Shown: in pieces, positions 1 through 7,329 of the stretch | Position numbering within the stretch: the first letter of the stretch is position 1 | Layout: each line of letters starts with the position of its first letter | NCBI GenBank assembly: GCA_033854735.1 | Contig: JAWWPY010000584.1 | Span: forward strand, 1-10,837 | Length of the DNA stretch: 10,837 bases | Source: JAWWPY01 sp033854735 | GTDB lineage: Bacteria; Actinomycetota; Actinomycetes; Streptosporangiales; Streptosporangiaceae | Direction of reading: 5' to 3' | The notes under the pieces: model-generated | What the model was told of the DNA's origin: nothing | The model's database searches: none | Seen by the model: only the letters and a program-made list of their open reading frames with translations | Program-made: the position numbers and the translations under genes

Positions 1-1607
1 GCCTCCTGGGCCGGCATCGAGTTGCTCTTCGGCAGCGGGTACGGGATGCCCACATCGAGGGTGCCAGCCAGCGCGTTGAGCACGGCCTGCTCGGCCACCG
101 ACGTGTCACCGAGCGAGGTGGCCGGCAACGTCGGCACGGCCGTGTTCGGCGCGTGGCTGAGCGCCAGCGCCCTGGTCAGGTCGCCGGTCACGCCGCGCCG
201 CCAGGCCGAGAGGTTGGGCACCGCGACACCGAAGCGGGTCTCGATGAAGCGGAGGACCGAGGTGTGATCAAGCACACCGGAGTACCGGTAACCGCCCCGG
301 CTGAACGGGGAGATGACCAGGCAGGGCGTGCGGAAGCCCAGGCCCACCGGGCCGGTGATCCCCGCGGCCGCCGAAGGCAGCGGGCCGGTCAGGTATTCAC
401 CGGCCGTGCCGGCCGGCGCGGTGGGCGGCGGGACGTGGTCGAAGAACCCCCCGTTCTCGTCGTAGACGACGATGAAGACCGTCTGCGCCCACACCGCCGG
501 GTTGGCGACGAGCGTGCCGAGGATCTGCTGGACGAGGTGCTCGCCGTACTCCGGTGGCGCCGCCGGGTGCTCGCACTCGGCGAGCGGCGGGATGATCCAG
601 GAGACCGAAGGGAGCGTGCCCGCCTTCACGTCGGCGGCGAAGTTGCCCGGGTACGTCGGGGTCAGCGCGCGGGTGATCAGCTCGAGGCCGGTGATGGAGA
701 ACGGGTTGTTGTAGGCGGCGAAGTACGGCAGCGGGCTCAGCCCGAGCAGGCCGGTCGGATCGTTGTAGACCTTCCAGCTGACCCCGGCGGCCAGCAGCCG
801 CTCCGGCATCGTCTCCCAGTGCAGCTTGCCGTACTCGGCGAGCCGGTCAGAAAAGGTCTGCACCACTGGTCCGCCGGCCGAACCGGCCGGGTCGATGGTG
901 GCCGACATCAGCATGAGCCGGTTCGGGTCAGTCGGGCCGAGGACCGAACAGAAATACCCGTCGCAGACGGTGAACGCATCGGCCAGCGCGTAGTAAAAGG
1001 CTAGGTCCTGGCGGGTGAAGTAGCCCATCGTGACCGGGCCATCCGGCACGCCGTCCGAGCTGACGTGGGCGCGGACGAAGGAGTCAAGCGCTCCGCCGTT
1101 CCAGCTCTGATGCTGCACCGGCCAGGAGTGCCCGATGTCGTTGGTGGTCTGGCCGTCCTCCAGCGGTGGGTCGCTCAGCAGGCGGAAAGGCTGCAGGTAG
1201 CCCGACGCGTCAGCGCCGGTGCCGGGCTGATAGCCGAACTGGTCGAAGATCGGGTAGCTCTTTCCGCTCACCGTCTGGGTTCCCGCCGCCGGGTCGGAGA
1301 ACCCGCGGACGCCCGAGAGCGTGCCGAAGTAGTGATCGAACGACCGGTTCTCCTGCATGAGGATGACGACGTGCTTGATGTCACTGAGCTGGGCCGGGCT
1401 GGACGGGGCTGCGGCCAGGGCATCGTCGACGAGCCGCGCCTGCGCGACCGTCGGCCGGGCCCGATGCACGGCCGATGCCGCCCCCGCCGCGCCGATCGCC
1501 ATCCCGCCGATCGCGGCCCCGCCGCCGATCATGAACTCTCGCCTGGTCGGCGCGGATCCGCTGCGCTGGCGTCCGTTCTCGTCGGCAGGCTTGTCCTGGT
1601 CGCTCAC
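1..1607 (-). CDS. Tat-exported phospholipase C / acid phosphatase-family phosphoesterase (3' end outside window)
   Basis: Secreted phosphoesterase of the bacterial phospholipase C/AcpA family (Pfam Phosphoesterase), expected to hydrolyse phospholipids or other phosphate esters outside the membrane. 535 codons are visible and the frame is open through the left edge. Start chosen: GTG at 1607, preceded by GGAGGAG at 1611-1617. Residues 20-45 form a Tat signal (twin Arg 22-23 in PTRREFMIG, then a Gly/Ala-rich hydrophobic stretch ending near ASA). Family hallmarks follow: MQENRSFDHYFG at 84-95 (E86, N87 and D91 are metal/catalytic-region residues in the family), DENGGFFDHV at 383-392, and LDHTSVLRFIE starting at 446. 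The length is normal for the family, so only a C-terminal piece is missing. It is divergent from the small membrane protein gene and looks like chromosomal background rather than part of the peptide system. Phospholipase versus phosphatase specificity cannot be decided here. Confidence 0.93.
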   Translation of the reverse strand, partial: MSDQDKPADENGRQRSGSAPTRREFMIGGGAAIGGMAIGAAGAASAVHRARPTVAQARLVDDALAAAPSSPAQLSDIKHVVILMQENRSFDHYFGTLSGVRGFSDPAAGTQTVSGKSYPIFDQFGYQPGTGADASGYLQPFRLLSDPPLEDGQTTNDIGHSWPVQHQSWNGGALDSFVRAHVSSDGVPDGPVTMGYFTRQDLAFYYALADAFTVCDGYFCSVLGPTDPNRLMLMSATIDPAGSAGGPVVQTFSDRLAEYGKLHWETMPERLLAAGVSWKVYNDPTGLLGLSPLPYFAAYNNPFSITGLELITRALTPTYPGNFAADVKAGTLPSVSWIIPPLAECEHPAAPPEYGEHLVQQILGTLVANPAVWAQTVFIVVYDENGGFFDHVPPPTAPAGTAGEYLTGPLPSAAAGITGPVGLGFRTPCLVISPFSRGGYRYSGVLDHTSVLRFIETRFGVAVPNLSAWRRGVTGDLTRALALSHAPNTAVPTLPATSLGDTSVAEQAVLNALAGTLDVGIPYPLPKSNSMPAQE

Positions 1608-1610
1608 TGA

Positions 1611-1617
1611 CTCCTCC
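1611..1617 (-). promoter_or_regulatory. Ribosome binding site of the phosphoesterase gene
   Basis: On the minus strand this reads GGAGGAG. Its GGAGG core sits 5 nt before the GTG at 1607. It decides the start of the phosphoesterase, whose gene has no ATG before the Tat signal. Confidence 0.8.
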
Positions 1618-1765
1618 AGATTCGACGGGGCAACGCACGTCGGGTGATATCAGCCGGACGGAACGGTATAAGGCCAACCTGACGCCCGGCCAAAGCGGAG
1701 CTTTACGGACGGGTAACTTTGCCGCGAACCCGTGCGTCCTGCGGACGGGCGCCTTCCGGGCCAGA

Positions 1766-2254
1766 ATGCCTTCTATGCCCGAGGTTTCCCTGTATGTAGC
1801 GATGGTTACCGCAGCCGCCGGAGTCGGCGGCGCCGCGATCCCCGCGATCGCGGTCATCATGCGTGATGTCCGCCAGGCTGAGCGCGATCGTCGTGAGCGC
1901 ACCGCGGAGGCAAAACGGCAAGCTTGTCTCGGCCTGCTGAGTGCGGCCGGCGAATTGCGGGCACGAGTGGCGGACAACACTCAGTACACCGGAGACCAGC
2001 TAGCCGCTTGGCTGGCGGGCCTCCGGGAAGGCGAGGCGGCCGTCCATCTGAGTGCCGCGAACGTCGCGTTGTTAGCTCCTCAAACGCTGGCCGACCCCGC
2101 GGACCATCTGGCCAGAGCGGCAGGCCAGCTGGCCGCGAAAGCTGCGAAAGACACCGACAACCGGTCCAGGATCGTCCCTCAGCCGGACTTCACCGGGTTC
2201 GACGAAAGCGTTGCGGCCTTCCTGCGGAAAGCCGTGGCCAACGCTCCAGCGTGA
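1766..2254 (+). CDS. Small protein with one N-terminal membrane helix, function unknown
   Basis: Protein of 162 residues, or 159 if translation starts at the second ATG (1775). Neither start has a clear Shine-Dalgarno sequence, so the choice is open. Residues about 7-32 form one strongly hydrophobic, Gly/Ala-rich segment (LYVAMVTAAAGVGGAAIPAI region) followed at once by a highly charged Arg/Glu stretch (RDVRQAERDRRERTAEAKRQ). This predicts an N-terminal anchor with a cytoplasmic helical, possibly coiled-coil domain. I recall similar unnamed proteins in streptomycetes and Frankia but no assigned function. Its stop (2252-2254) is one base from the stop of the nSTAND1-TPR gene on the other strand. 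Codon 103 is TTA, rare in high-GC actinomycetes. Coding support: GC-rich third positions and a coherent amphipathic protein. It could be a membrane partner of the neighbouring NTPase, but only proximity suggests this. Confidence 0.75.
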   Translation: MPSMPEVSLYVAMVTAAAGVGGAAIPAIAVIMRDVRQAERDRRERTAEAKRQACLGLLSAAGELRARVADNTQYTGDQLAAWLAGLREGEAAVHLSAANVALLAPQTLADPADHLARAAGQLAAKAAKDTDNRSRIVPQPDFTGFDESVAAFLRKAVANAPA

Positions 2255-2255
2255 C

Positions 2256-4262
2256 TTAGTGACGGCTACGGCCGTTCCCGGCCTGCCCCAGCAGGGCCTG
2301 GGCCGCTTCGCGCTGGTGGCGTGGCGGTGCGGGATCGGTGGCGCTAAGGGCACGCCTGGCCAGTTCTACCGCCGCGACCTTGTTGCCGCCAAGGGCCTCA
2401 GTTCGGGCTGCATACACGAGCACTGGCCCGTTTCTCGGTGCGTCAGCGAGAGCACCCTCGATTTCCCGTTCGGCGCTTTGATCACCAAGCTCGGCCCGGG
2501 CGAGCCCACGGGCAGCGCGTGTGGACGGCTGGTAATACCGCTCGACACGATCCAGGTCCCGCAGGGCGTTACGGGCGTCGCCGAGGTCGGCGAGAATCTC
2601 CCCGCGTGCCCGCAGCGCGCCCGGGTTCCCCCCGTCGATCGCGAGAACCCCGGTAAGAACGGCCACTGCGGCACGGGCCTGGCCAAGCTCCCAGAGCGCC
2701 CAGCCGAGTTCGGTCTGTACCAAGAGATCGTGCGGAACTCGGTCGGCAGCTGCCTGTAGCTCCTGCACCGCGTCCGCTGGCTGTCCCTGAGCGAGCAGCG
2801 TCTGGCCGACGGCAGCAAGCTCGCAGGCGACCGCCTCGGTATCCCGCACTGCCTCGAACAGCTCTGACGCTGCCCGGTAATGAGCCTCAGCTTCGCCCGG
2901 CTTTCCACGCTCGTTGGCGAGGTTGCCAAGTAGCGACCTCACCTCCCCGCGTCGTCGAAGATCGGTGTCAGGCAAAGCGTGCTGAGCTTGCTTGGCGTAG
3001 CGCTCGGCGAGATCTATTTCCCCTAAGGTGAGCGCCCGTTCGGCCGATAGCAGGTACTCGGCTGCCTCGACTGGCGCCGGGCCTTCATCCGTGGCGTTCC
3101 GCAACGGCTCAATCAAGCGGTCGCTGAGTAGCTGGTACCACCGTGAGTTGGATCGACGCTCCGCTGACAGGAGATGCCGGTCCTCGAGTGCTCGTACCAG
3201 GGCGTTCGGCATTCCCGCAGTGTCGGCCATGCCCTCGTATGCCATGCCGCGAGTGCGGTGCTCGGTAACGAACGTGCGGATCAGCCACGACCGCACTCGC
3301 GCCGCCTGCATGTTGTTTTCCTCGGCGACAGACGCGATGACGCGCCCGCAGTGGATGGCCAGTGCCGTATCCGCATCGCCGTATCTATGCACAGCACGTT
3401 CCGTGATGTCGGTCAGGTCCGTAGGCAGTGACTCCCAGAGGTGCGCGCAGACGACCTGAAGCAGCACAGGTTCCACGAGGTTGAAGTCGACGGGCCGCGC
3501 TCCGGCGTCAGCGGTCACTACGGGGCCGGGCAGCAGATCCGTGATGAGTTTCTCCGCGGCACCGGCCGCAAAAGACCTATCCGTGCCGGCTACTGGGCCT
3601 GTCACGGCTTCGAGTGCTCTATCGAGGCTCAGCTGGGTAACACTGTGCTGCGCACCGTTGCCCAGCGCCTCTGCGAACAGGTCAAGGGCCTCTTCGCGGA
3701 CTGAAAGAAGCAAGTGGAGGCGAGGACACTCCTGTAAAGCCTCCGCGAGCTCACCGAGGAATCGCCGGCTGTGCGTACGACGGGGGCCGGAGTCGGCCAA
3801 GAGCTCTTCGGCCTGATCGATCACAGCGAGGATGGCTCCACTGTGTCGTTCGGCACGCCGCGATACGAACTCCTGGACGCTGAGGCCCACGAGGCGGGTA
3901 GCTGCCTCACCTGGTGACCAAGACCTCAGAACGGCGAGTGTGTAGGGGTTGTGCGCTGGCAGGGCCGCGTCTGGAAACGTCACACCAAAGGACACCCGGC
4001 CCGGAGGGAGAACGTCCGCTTTCCCGCCCGCGACTATCGGCAAGACTCCGGCGTACAAAAGCGACGTCTTCCCACTGCCAGAGTGGCCGTGCAGAATCGT
4101 GAGGTTGTTGGTTCGCCATAGCTCAGCAACGTCAGCGGCCTCGGCGGCGCGGCCGAAAAAATGATCTCGGTCCGTCCCCAGAAACGGTCGAGTGCCTGGG
4201 TACGGCCGCTCCTCGCTTCTGGCCATTGCCCCGACCCTGGTCACAGCCGCCTCACCTGCCAC
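2256..4262 (-). CDS. nSTAND1-type P-loop NTPase with C-terminal TPR domain
   Basis: Protein of 668 residues from the GTG at 4262; GTG codon 7 and ATG codon 13 are equally possible starts and none has a strong Shine-Dalgarno sequence. The N-terminus matches the novel-STAND (nSTAND1) pattern: PYPGTRPF at 20-27, HFFGR at 34-38, Walker A GHSGSGKT at 59-66, Walker B with its Asp-Gln-x-Glu-Glu signature (ILAVIDQAEEL, 144-154), and a sensor-like LLLSVRE at 184-190. A helical/winged-helix part ends in WYQLLSDRLIEPLR (375-388), as is usual in this family. From about 400 to 665 come TPR-like helical repeats. STAND proteins are ATP-driven switches that sense a ligand through their repeat domain, often in bacterial conflict or signalling systems. 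No effector domain is fused on, so output would need a partner. Two TTA codons occur (176 and 413). The gene lies 104 bp downstream of fxsA on the same strand and could share its transcript. Confidence 0.88.
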   Translation of the reverse strand: MAGEAAVTRVGAMARSEERPYPGTRPFLGTDRDHFFGRAAEAADVAELWRTNNLTILHGHSGSGKTSLLYAGVLPIVAGGKADVLPPGRVSFGVTFPDAALPAHNPYTLAVLRSWSPGEAATRLVGLSVQEFVSRRAERHSGAILAVIDQAEELLADSGPRRTHSRRFLGELAEALQECPRLHLLLSVREEALDLFAEALGNGAQHSVTQLSLDRALEAVTGPVAGTDRSFAAGAAEKLITDLLPGPVVTADAGARPVDFNLVEPVLLQVVCAHLWESLPTDLTDITERAVHRYGDADTALAIHCGRVIASVAEENNMQAARVRSWLIRTFVTEHRTRGMAYEGMADTAGMPNALVRALEDRHLLSAERRSNSRWYQLLSDRLIEPLRNATDEGPAPVEAAEYLLSAERALTLGEIDLAERYAKQAQHALPDTDLRRRGEVRSLLGNLANERGKPGEAEAHYRAASELFEAVRDTEAVACELAAVGQTLLAQGQPADAVQELQAAADRVPHDLLVQTELGWALWELGQARAAVAVLTGVLAIDGGNPGALRARGEILADLGDARNALRDLDRVERYYQPSTRAARGLARAELGDQSAEREIEGALADAPRNGPVLVYAARTEALGGNKVAAVELARRALSATDPAPPRHQREAAQALLGQAGNGRSRH

Positions 4263-4322
4263 CGCCTGCGTTAGTCCGGGTTAACGAGATTCCGGCGTGA
4301 CATGAGCGCGACGCCACCCCCC

Positions 4323-4356
4323 GGCTCCCCACCAGCGCCTTTGCCTGATCGGAGCC
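4323..4356 (-). repeat. Inverted repeat between fxsA and the nSTAND1 gene
   Basis: GGCTCC at 4323-4328 pairs with GGAGCC at 4351-4356, giving a 6-bp stem with a 22-nt loop just after the fxsA stop codon. No T-tract follows in the transcribed direction, so an intrinsic terminator is not well supported. It could be a weak attenuator making expression of the NTPase lower than that of the peptide, or chance. Confidence 0.25.
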
Positions 4357-4366
4357 TCACGGCTTC

Positions 4367-4531
4367 TCATATATTGGACTGGAATCCGTGTTGCTCCGCA
4401 CCCTCATCGCCGGAGGCGAAGATCCGGTGCAGGGCATGCGCAAGGCTGGAATCGTCGACCTCCTCCAGCAGTTCATTCAGGCTGAGCTCGCTGACGTCGA
4501 TCAATCCACCATCGGCCATGCTGTCGCCCAC
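4367..4531 (-). CDS. fxsA: FxSxx-COOH precursor peptide (cyclophane peptide substrate)
   Basis: Substrate peptide of the FXS radical SAM system. From the GTG at 4531 it has 54 residues: a leader rich in Asp, Glu, Leu and Ser (LIDVSELSLNELLEEVDDSS, 10-29), a second short helix (LAHALHRIF, 30-38), a polar linker, and the C-terminus HGFQSNI-stop. Phe50-x-Ser52-x-x-COOH is the motif that names the family, and the I/V-D-x-S-x-x-S-L-x-x-L-L leader is typical of FxsA. Start choice: GTG at 4531 has GGGGAAGGAG at 4536-4545, four bases away. ATG at 4519 would give 50 residues but lies 16 bases from that site; an upstream ATG at 4585 adds a Pro/Arg-rich stretch unlike the family. The FxsB maturase in the same window supports the call. 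Odd points: it is 4.1 kb from fxsB and in another transcription unit, and its last codons (AAT ATA) are rare ones for this genome. Confidence 0.88.
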   Translation of the reverse strand: MGDSMADGGLIDVSELSLNELLEEVDDSSLAHALHRIFASGDEGAEQHGFQSNI

Positions 4532-4535
4532 GACG

Positions 4536-4545
4536 CTCCTTCCCC
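4536..4545 (-). promoter_or_regulatory. Ribosome binding site deciding the fxsA start
   Basis: On the minus strand this reads GGGGAAGGAG, four bases before GTG 4531. It favours that codon over ATG 4519 (16 bases away) and over ATG 4585, which lies upstream of the site. Confidence 0.6.
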
Positions 4546-4611
4546 GCGCAGGCGCAGGCCCTCGTGGGACCCAGTAACCTGGCAAGATCCTCGCTATCTG
4601 GCTGTCTCCAC

Positions 4612-4617
4612 ATCCTA
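4612..4617 (-). promoter_or_regulatory. Possible -10 element of the fxsA promoter
   Basis: The minus strand reads TAGGAT here, matching the TAnnnT actinobacterial -10 pattern. It would place transcription start near 4604 and give a leader of about 70 nt before fxsA. No convincing -35 hexamer is seen at the expected distance, so this is only a candidate. Confidence 0.25.
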
Positions 4618-4791
4618 CTTGACACAGTTACACCTCGCCGCTCATCTGTCGAGCCTGCTGAGGTGCGACACGAGATGCGGCGATGGGCAAGTTCGTATCA
4701 TCCGCCCCACGCAGCACGCCGTTAACGCCGCGACCGTGTAGGTCACGATAATCGACGGCACACGAGCGCTACGCAATGGCGGCGCGATGCA

Positions 4792-4797
4792 TAAGAT
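4792..4797 (+). promoter_or_regulatory. Possible -10 element giving a leaderless fxsT mRNA
   Basis: TAAGAT fits the TAnnnT -10 pattern and ends 6 bases before the GTG start of fxsT at 4804, which itself has no Shine-Dalgarno sequence. That geometry is what a leaderless transcript would need, a common arrangement in actinobacteria. No clear -35 is visible. Confidence 0.35.
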
Positions 4798-4803
4798 AGC
4801 GAT

Positions 4804-7329
4804 GTGACGGCATCGGATTCGCTGCCAACGTCGGGGCCCGTACCCGCCGTCTGGGGCAACGTCCCGCAGCGCAACAAAAACTTCACGGGACGGAAAGACA
4901 TTCTCGCCCGGCTGCGGGAAGGCGTGTCCAGCGGGGTCGCGGCTGTTCTTCCGCATGCCCTCCAGGGGATGGGAGGGGTGGGCAAGACCGCGGTGGCGAT
5001 CGAGTACGCACACCGGTACCGCTCCGAATACGACCTGGTCTGGTGGATTCCCGCCGACCAGCCGGCTCTGGTCCGCTCGTCGTTAGCGGCCCTGGCCGGA
5101 CCGCTAGGACTGCGGTCCGCCACGGCGGCGGGAATAGAGACTGGCGCCGCGGTGGTCCTCGACGCGCTCCGTCGTGGCGAGCCCTATGTCCGCTGGCTCC
5201 TGATCTTCGACAACGCAGACCAGCCAGAGGACCTCAACGAGATCCTTCCGCGCGGGCCGGGCGACGTCCTGGTCACGTCGCGGAATCATCGCTGGCAGGC
5301 CGTGGTCGACACGATTTCGGTAGACGTATTCACGCGGGCCGAAAGCACCGATTTCCTAGCCAAGCGAGTACCCAGGGGGGTGAGCGATGCTGACGCCACT
5401 CGGCTGGCTGAGGAACTGGGTGACCTCCCACTTGCGCTGGAGCAGGCCGGGGCCCTCCAGGCTGAGACCGGAATGTCGGTCGACGAGTACCTGCGACTGC
5501 TGAAGGAACATGCGGCCGACATAATGGCCGAAGGCAGGTCGGCAGAGTACCCGCAGTCGATGACCGCGGCCTGGAAACTCTCAGTCTCCACGCTGAACCG
5601 ACAGCTACCGCAGGCGATGGACCTGCTGCGCTGCTGCGCCTTTTTCGGCCCTGAGCCGATTCCGCGTGACGTGTTCGGGCGCGGCACCCAGTCCGGCGAG
5701 ACTGGGGTGGGTGACCTGCTAGCCGACCCCATCCTGCTGGCCCGGGCCATCCGCGAGTTGGGACGGTTCGCTCTGGTGAAGATCGATAACCGGGCGATCC
5801 AGGTGCACCGCCTGATTCAGGCACTGCTCCGCGACGAGCTCGAACCGGACGAGCAAGGCGCGTACCGGCACGAAGTCCACCTGATCCTCGCTGCCGGCGC
5901 ACCGAAAGATCCAGACGACAACCGGCTATGGCCGCGCTATGCGGAACTCGTCTCGCATGTGGCCTCGCCTGCGACCGACTTGCCGCGATGCCGGACTCCA
6001 GCGGTACGTACCTTTGCGCTGAATATCATCCGCTATCTCTACCGCTCGGGTGACCACGCCTCCTCCCGTTCGTTCGCTGAGCGATTTATCACTCAATGGA
6101 CGGAGGACTCCGGCGCTGACGAACTCGACGTGCTTAGCGCGCAGCGTCATCTCGGAAACGCGCTCAGGGAGCTTGGCGAGTATCAGGAGGCCTACACCCT
6201 GATGGATAAGACGCTGAGGCGCACCAGGGAGAGAGTCGGTGCCCAGGACGCCCTCACGCTGGCCATGACCAACTCGTTCGGCGCGGACCTGCGAGCACGC
6301 GGCGACTTCGCTGAGGCGCGTACATTGGATGAGGAATCGCTTCGCCTTCATGAGGAGGCATTCGGGCCAGATGACCCGCAGACCTTGCGTGTCATGAACA
6401 ACCTGGCTCTCGACTACGGACTGAACAGCGACTACAAAAGCTCCAGAGAACTGCACCAGCGTACCTATGTCTTGCAGCGAGAGGCTCCCACCGGCGTTTC
6501 CGCTACAGAGGTCCTGGACTCGTGGAACGGCCTGGCCCGGGCGGTACGACTGTGCGGTGACTATACCGAGGCGCGCGACGTTTGCGAGGACGCCTACGAC
6601 TTCGGCCGTGAAGTGCTCGGGCCGGAGCACTATCTGACCCTGAGGACTGCGAAAGACTTCTCGATCGAACTACGGCGGATCGGGACCTCGTACGAGGATG
6701 CCCTTGGCTTGAGCCGAAGCGTATTCGAGCAGTGTGGGCGGATTCTGGGCCTTAATCACCCGGACACCCTGGCCGCAGCTATTAGCTTGGCCAATATCCA
6801 GCGGACGGTCGGCGAGACCGATCAGGCGCTCGCGTTGACCGAGGACATGACGGACCGCTACCCCGCGATTTATGGCCCTGAGCATCCGTACAATTTTGGC
6901 TGTTCCAGTAATCTCGGACTCTTGCGGCGGGTGACCGGGGATCCCTCTCGGGCTCGCGATCTGAATGAGGCCGCCCTCGCGGGCTTGGACAAGCGGCTTG
7001 GCCGTAACCACCACTATTCCCTCACCGTCGCCACTAATCTGGCTAGCGATCTCGCCGCGCTCGATAGGACTGGCGAGGCACGGAAGCTTGGTGAGGACAC
7101 GCTGAAGCGGCTGCGCCTGCTCCTGGGCGATGACCATCCGCTGACCCTCGGCTGCGCAGCGAACTTGGTGGCAGATCTGCATACCGAAGGCGCCGAAGAC
7201 GAAGCGGCGGCGCTGTCGGCGGATACTATGAGCCGCTACGCGGCCACCCTGGGCCCTGGACACGCCGACACAGTGACCGCCGCGGAGGGCCGTCGGCTCG
7301 ACTTCGACTTCGACCCGCCGCCGATCTAA
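4804..7329 (+). CDS. fxsT: FxSxx-COOH system NB-ARC/TPR protein
   Basis: Tetratricopeptide partner protein of FXS systems, 841 residues from GTG 4804. The opening VWGNVPQRNKNFTGR (16-30) is the characteristic lead-in of this family. An NB-ARC NTPase follows: Walker A GMGGVGKT (55-62), Walker B LLIFDNAD (132-139), the VLVTSR motif (155-160) and a GxPLAL-like GDLPLALEQAG (206-216). A helical/winged region extends to about 350. From about 410 onward there are kinesin-light-chain-like TPRs of about 42 residues, each opening with a G-x-x-H/D-P-x-T-L type motif (GPDDPQTL, GPEHYLTL, GLNHPDTL, GPEHPYNF, GRNHHYSL, GDDHPLTL, GPGHADTV). The acidic, Pro-rich tail DFDFDPPPI also fits the family. The biochemical role is unknown; as a STAND ATPase it probably senses or scaffolds. 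No N-terminal TIR domain is present, unlike many homologues. Codon 94 is TTA. It is divergent from fxsA across a 272-bp spacer, and its stop abuts that of the HExxH gene. Confidence 0.9.
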   Translation: MTASDSLPTSGPVPAVWGNVPQRNKNFTGRKDILARLREGVSSGVAAVLPHALQGMGGVGKTAVAIEYAHRYRSEYDLVWWIPADQPALVRSSLAALAGPLGLRSATAAGIETGAAVVLDALRRGEPYVRWLLIFDNADQPEDLNEILPRGPGDVLVTSRNHRWQAVVDTISVDVFTRAESTDFLAKRVPRGVSDADATRLAEELGDLPLALEQAGALQAETGMSVDEYLRLLKEHAADIMAEGRSAEYPQSMTAAWKLSVSTLNRQLPQAMDLLRCCAFFGPEPIPRDVFGRGTQSGETGVGDLLADPILLARAIRELGRFALVKIDNRAIQVHRLIQALLRDELEPDEQGAYRHEVHLILAAGAPKDPDDNRLWPRYAELVSHVASPATDLPRCRTPAVRTFALNIIRYLYRSGDHASSRSFAERFITQWTEDSGADELDVLSAQRHLGNALRELGEYQEAYTLMDKTLRRTRERVGAQDALTLAMTNSFGADLRARGDFAEARTLDEESLRLHEEAFGPDDPQTLRVMNNLALDYGLNSDYKSSRELHQRTYVLQREAPTGVSATEVLDSWNGLARAVRLCGDYTEARDVCEDAYDFGREVLGPEHYLTLRTAKDFSIELRRIGTSYEDALGLSRSVFEQCGRILGLNHPDTLAAAISLANIQRTVGETDQALALTEDMTDRYPAIYGPEHPYNFGCSSNLGLLRRVTGDPSRARDLNEAALAGLDKRLGRNHHYSLTVATNLASDLAALDRTGEARKLGEDTLKRLRLLLGDDHPLTLGCAANLVADLHTEGAEDEAAALSADTMSRYAATLGPGHADTVTAAEGRRLDFDFDPPPI

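Noticed and set aside
153..1610. Long plus-strand ORFs across the left end
   Set aside because: They are Arg/Gly-rich shadows of the phosphoesterase on the other strand, which has a full set of family motifs.
1680..1740. PHO-box-like repeats upstream of the phosphoesterase
   Set aside because: On the minus strand GTTCGCGGC and GTTACCCG look suggestive, but they are 12 bases apart rather than 11 and match the Pho consensus poorly.
1381..1980. Minus-strand ORF of 199 codons overlapping the phosphoesterase start
   Set aside because: Its frame lies over the N-terminus of the phosphoesterase and the membrane protein gene, is Arg/Pro-rich without motifs, and conflicts with the clear Tat signal and hallmark motifs in the other frame.
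4532..4585. N-terminal extension of fxsA to the ATG at 4585
   Set aside because: The extra 18 residues are Pro/Arg-rich and unlike FxsA leaders, and a ribosome binding site lies downstream of that ATG, just before GTG 4531.
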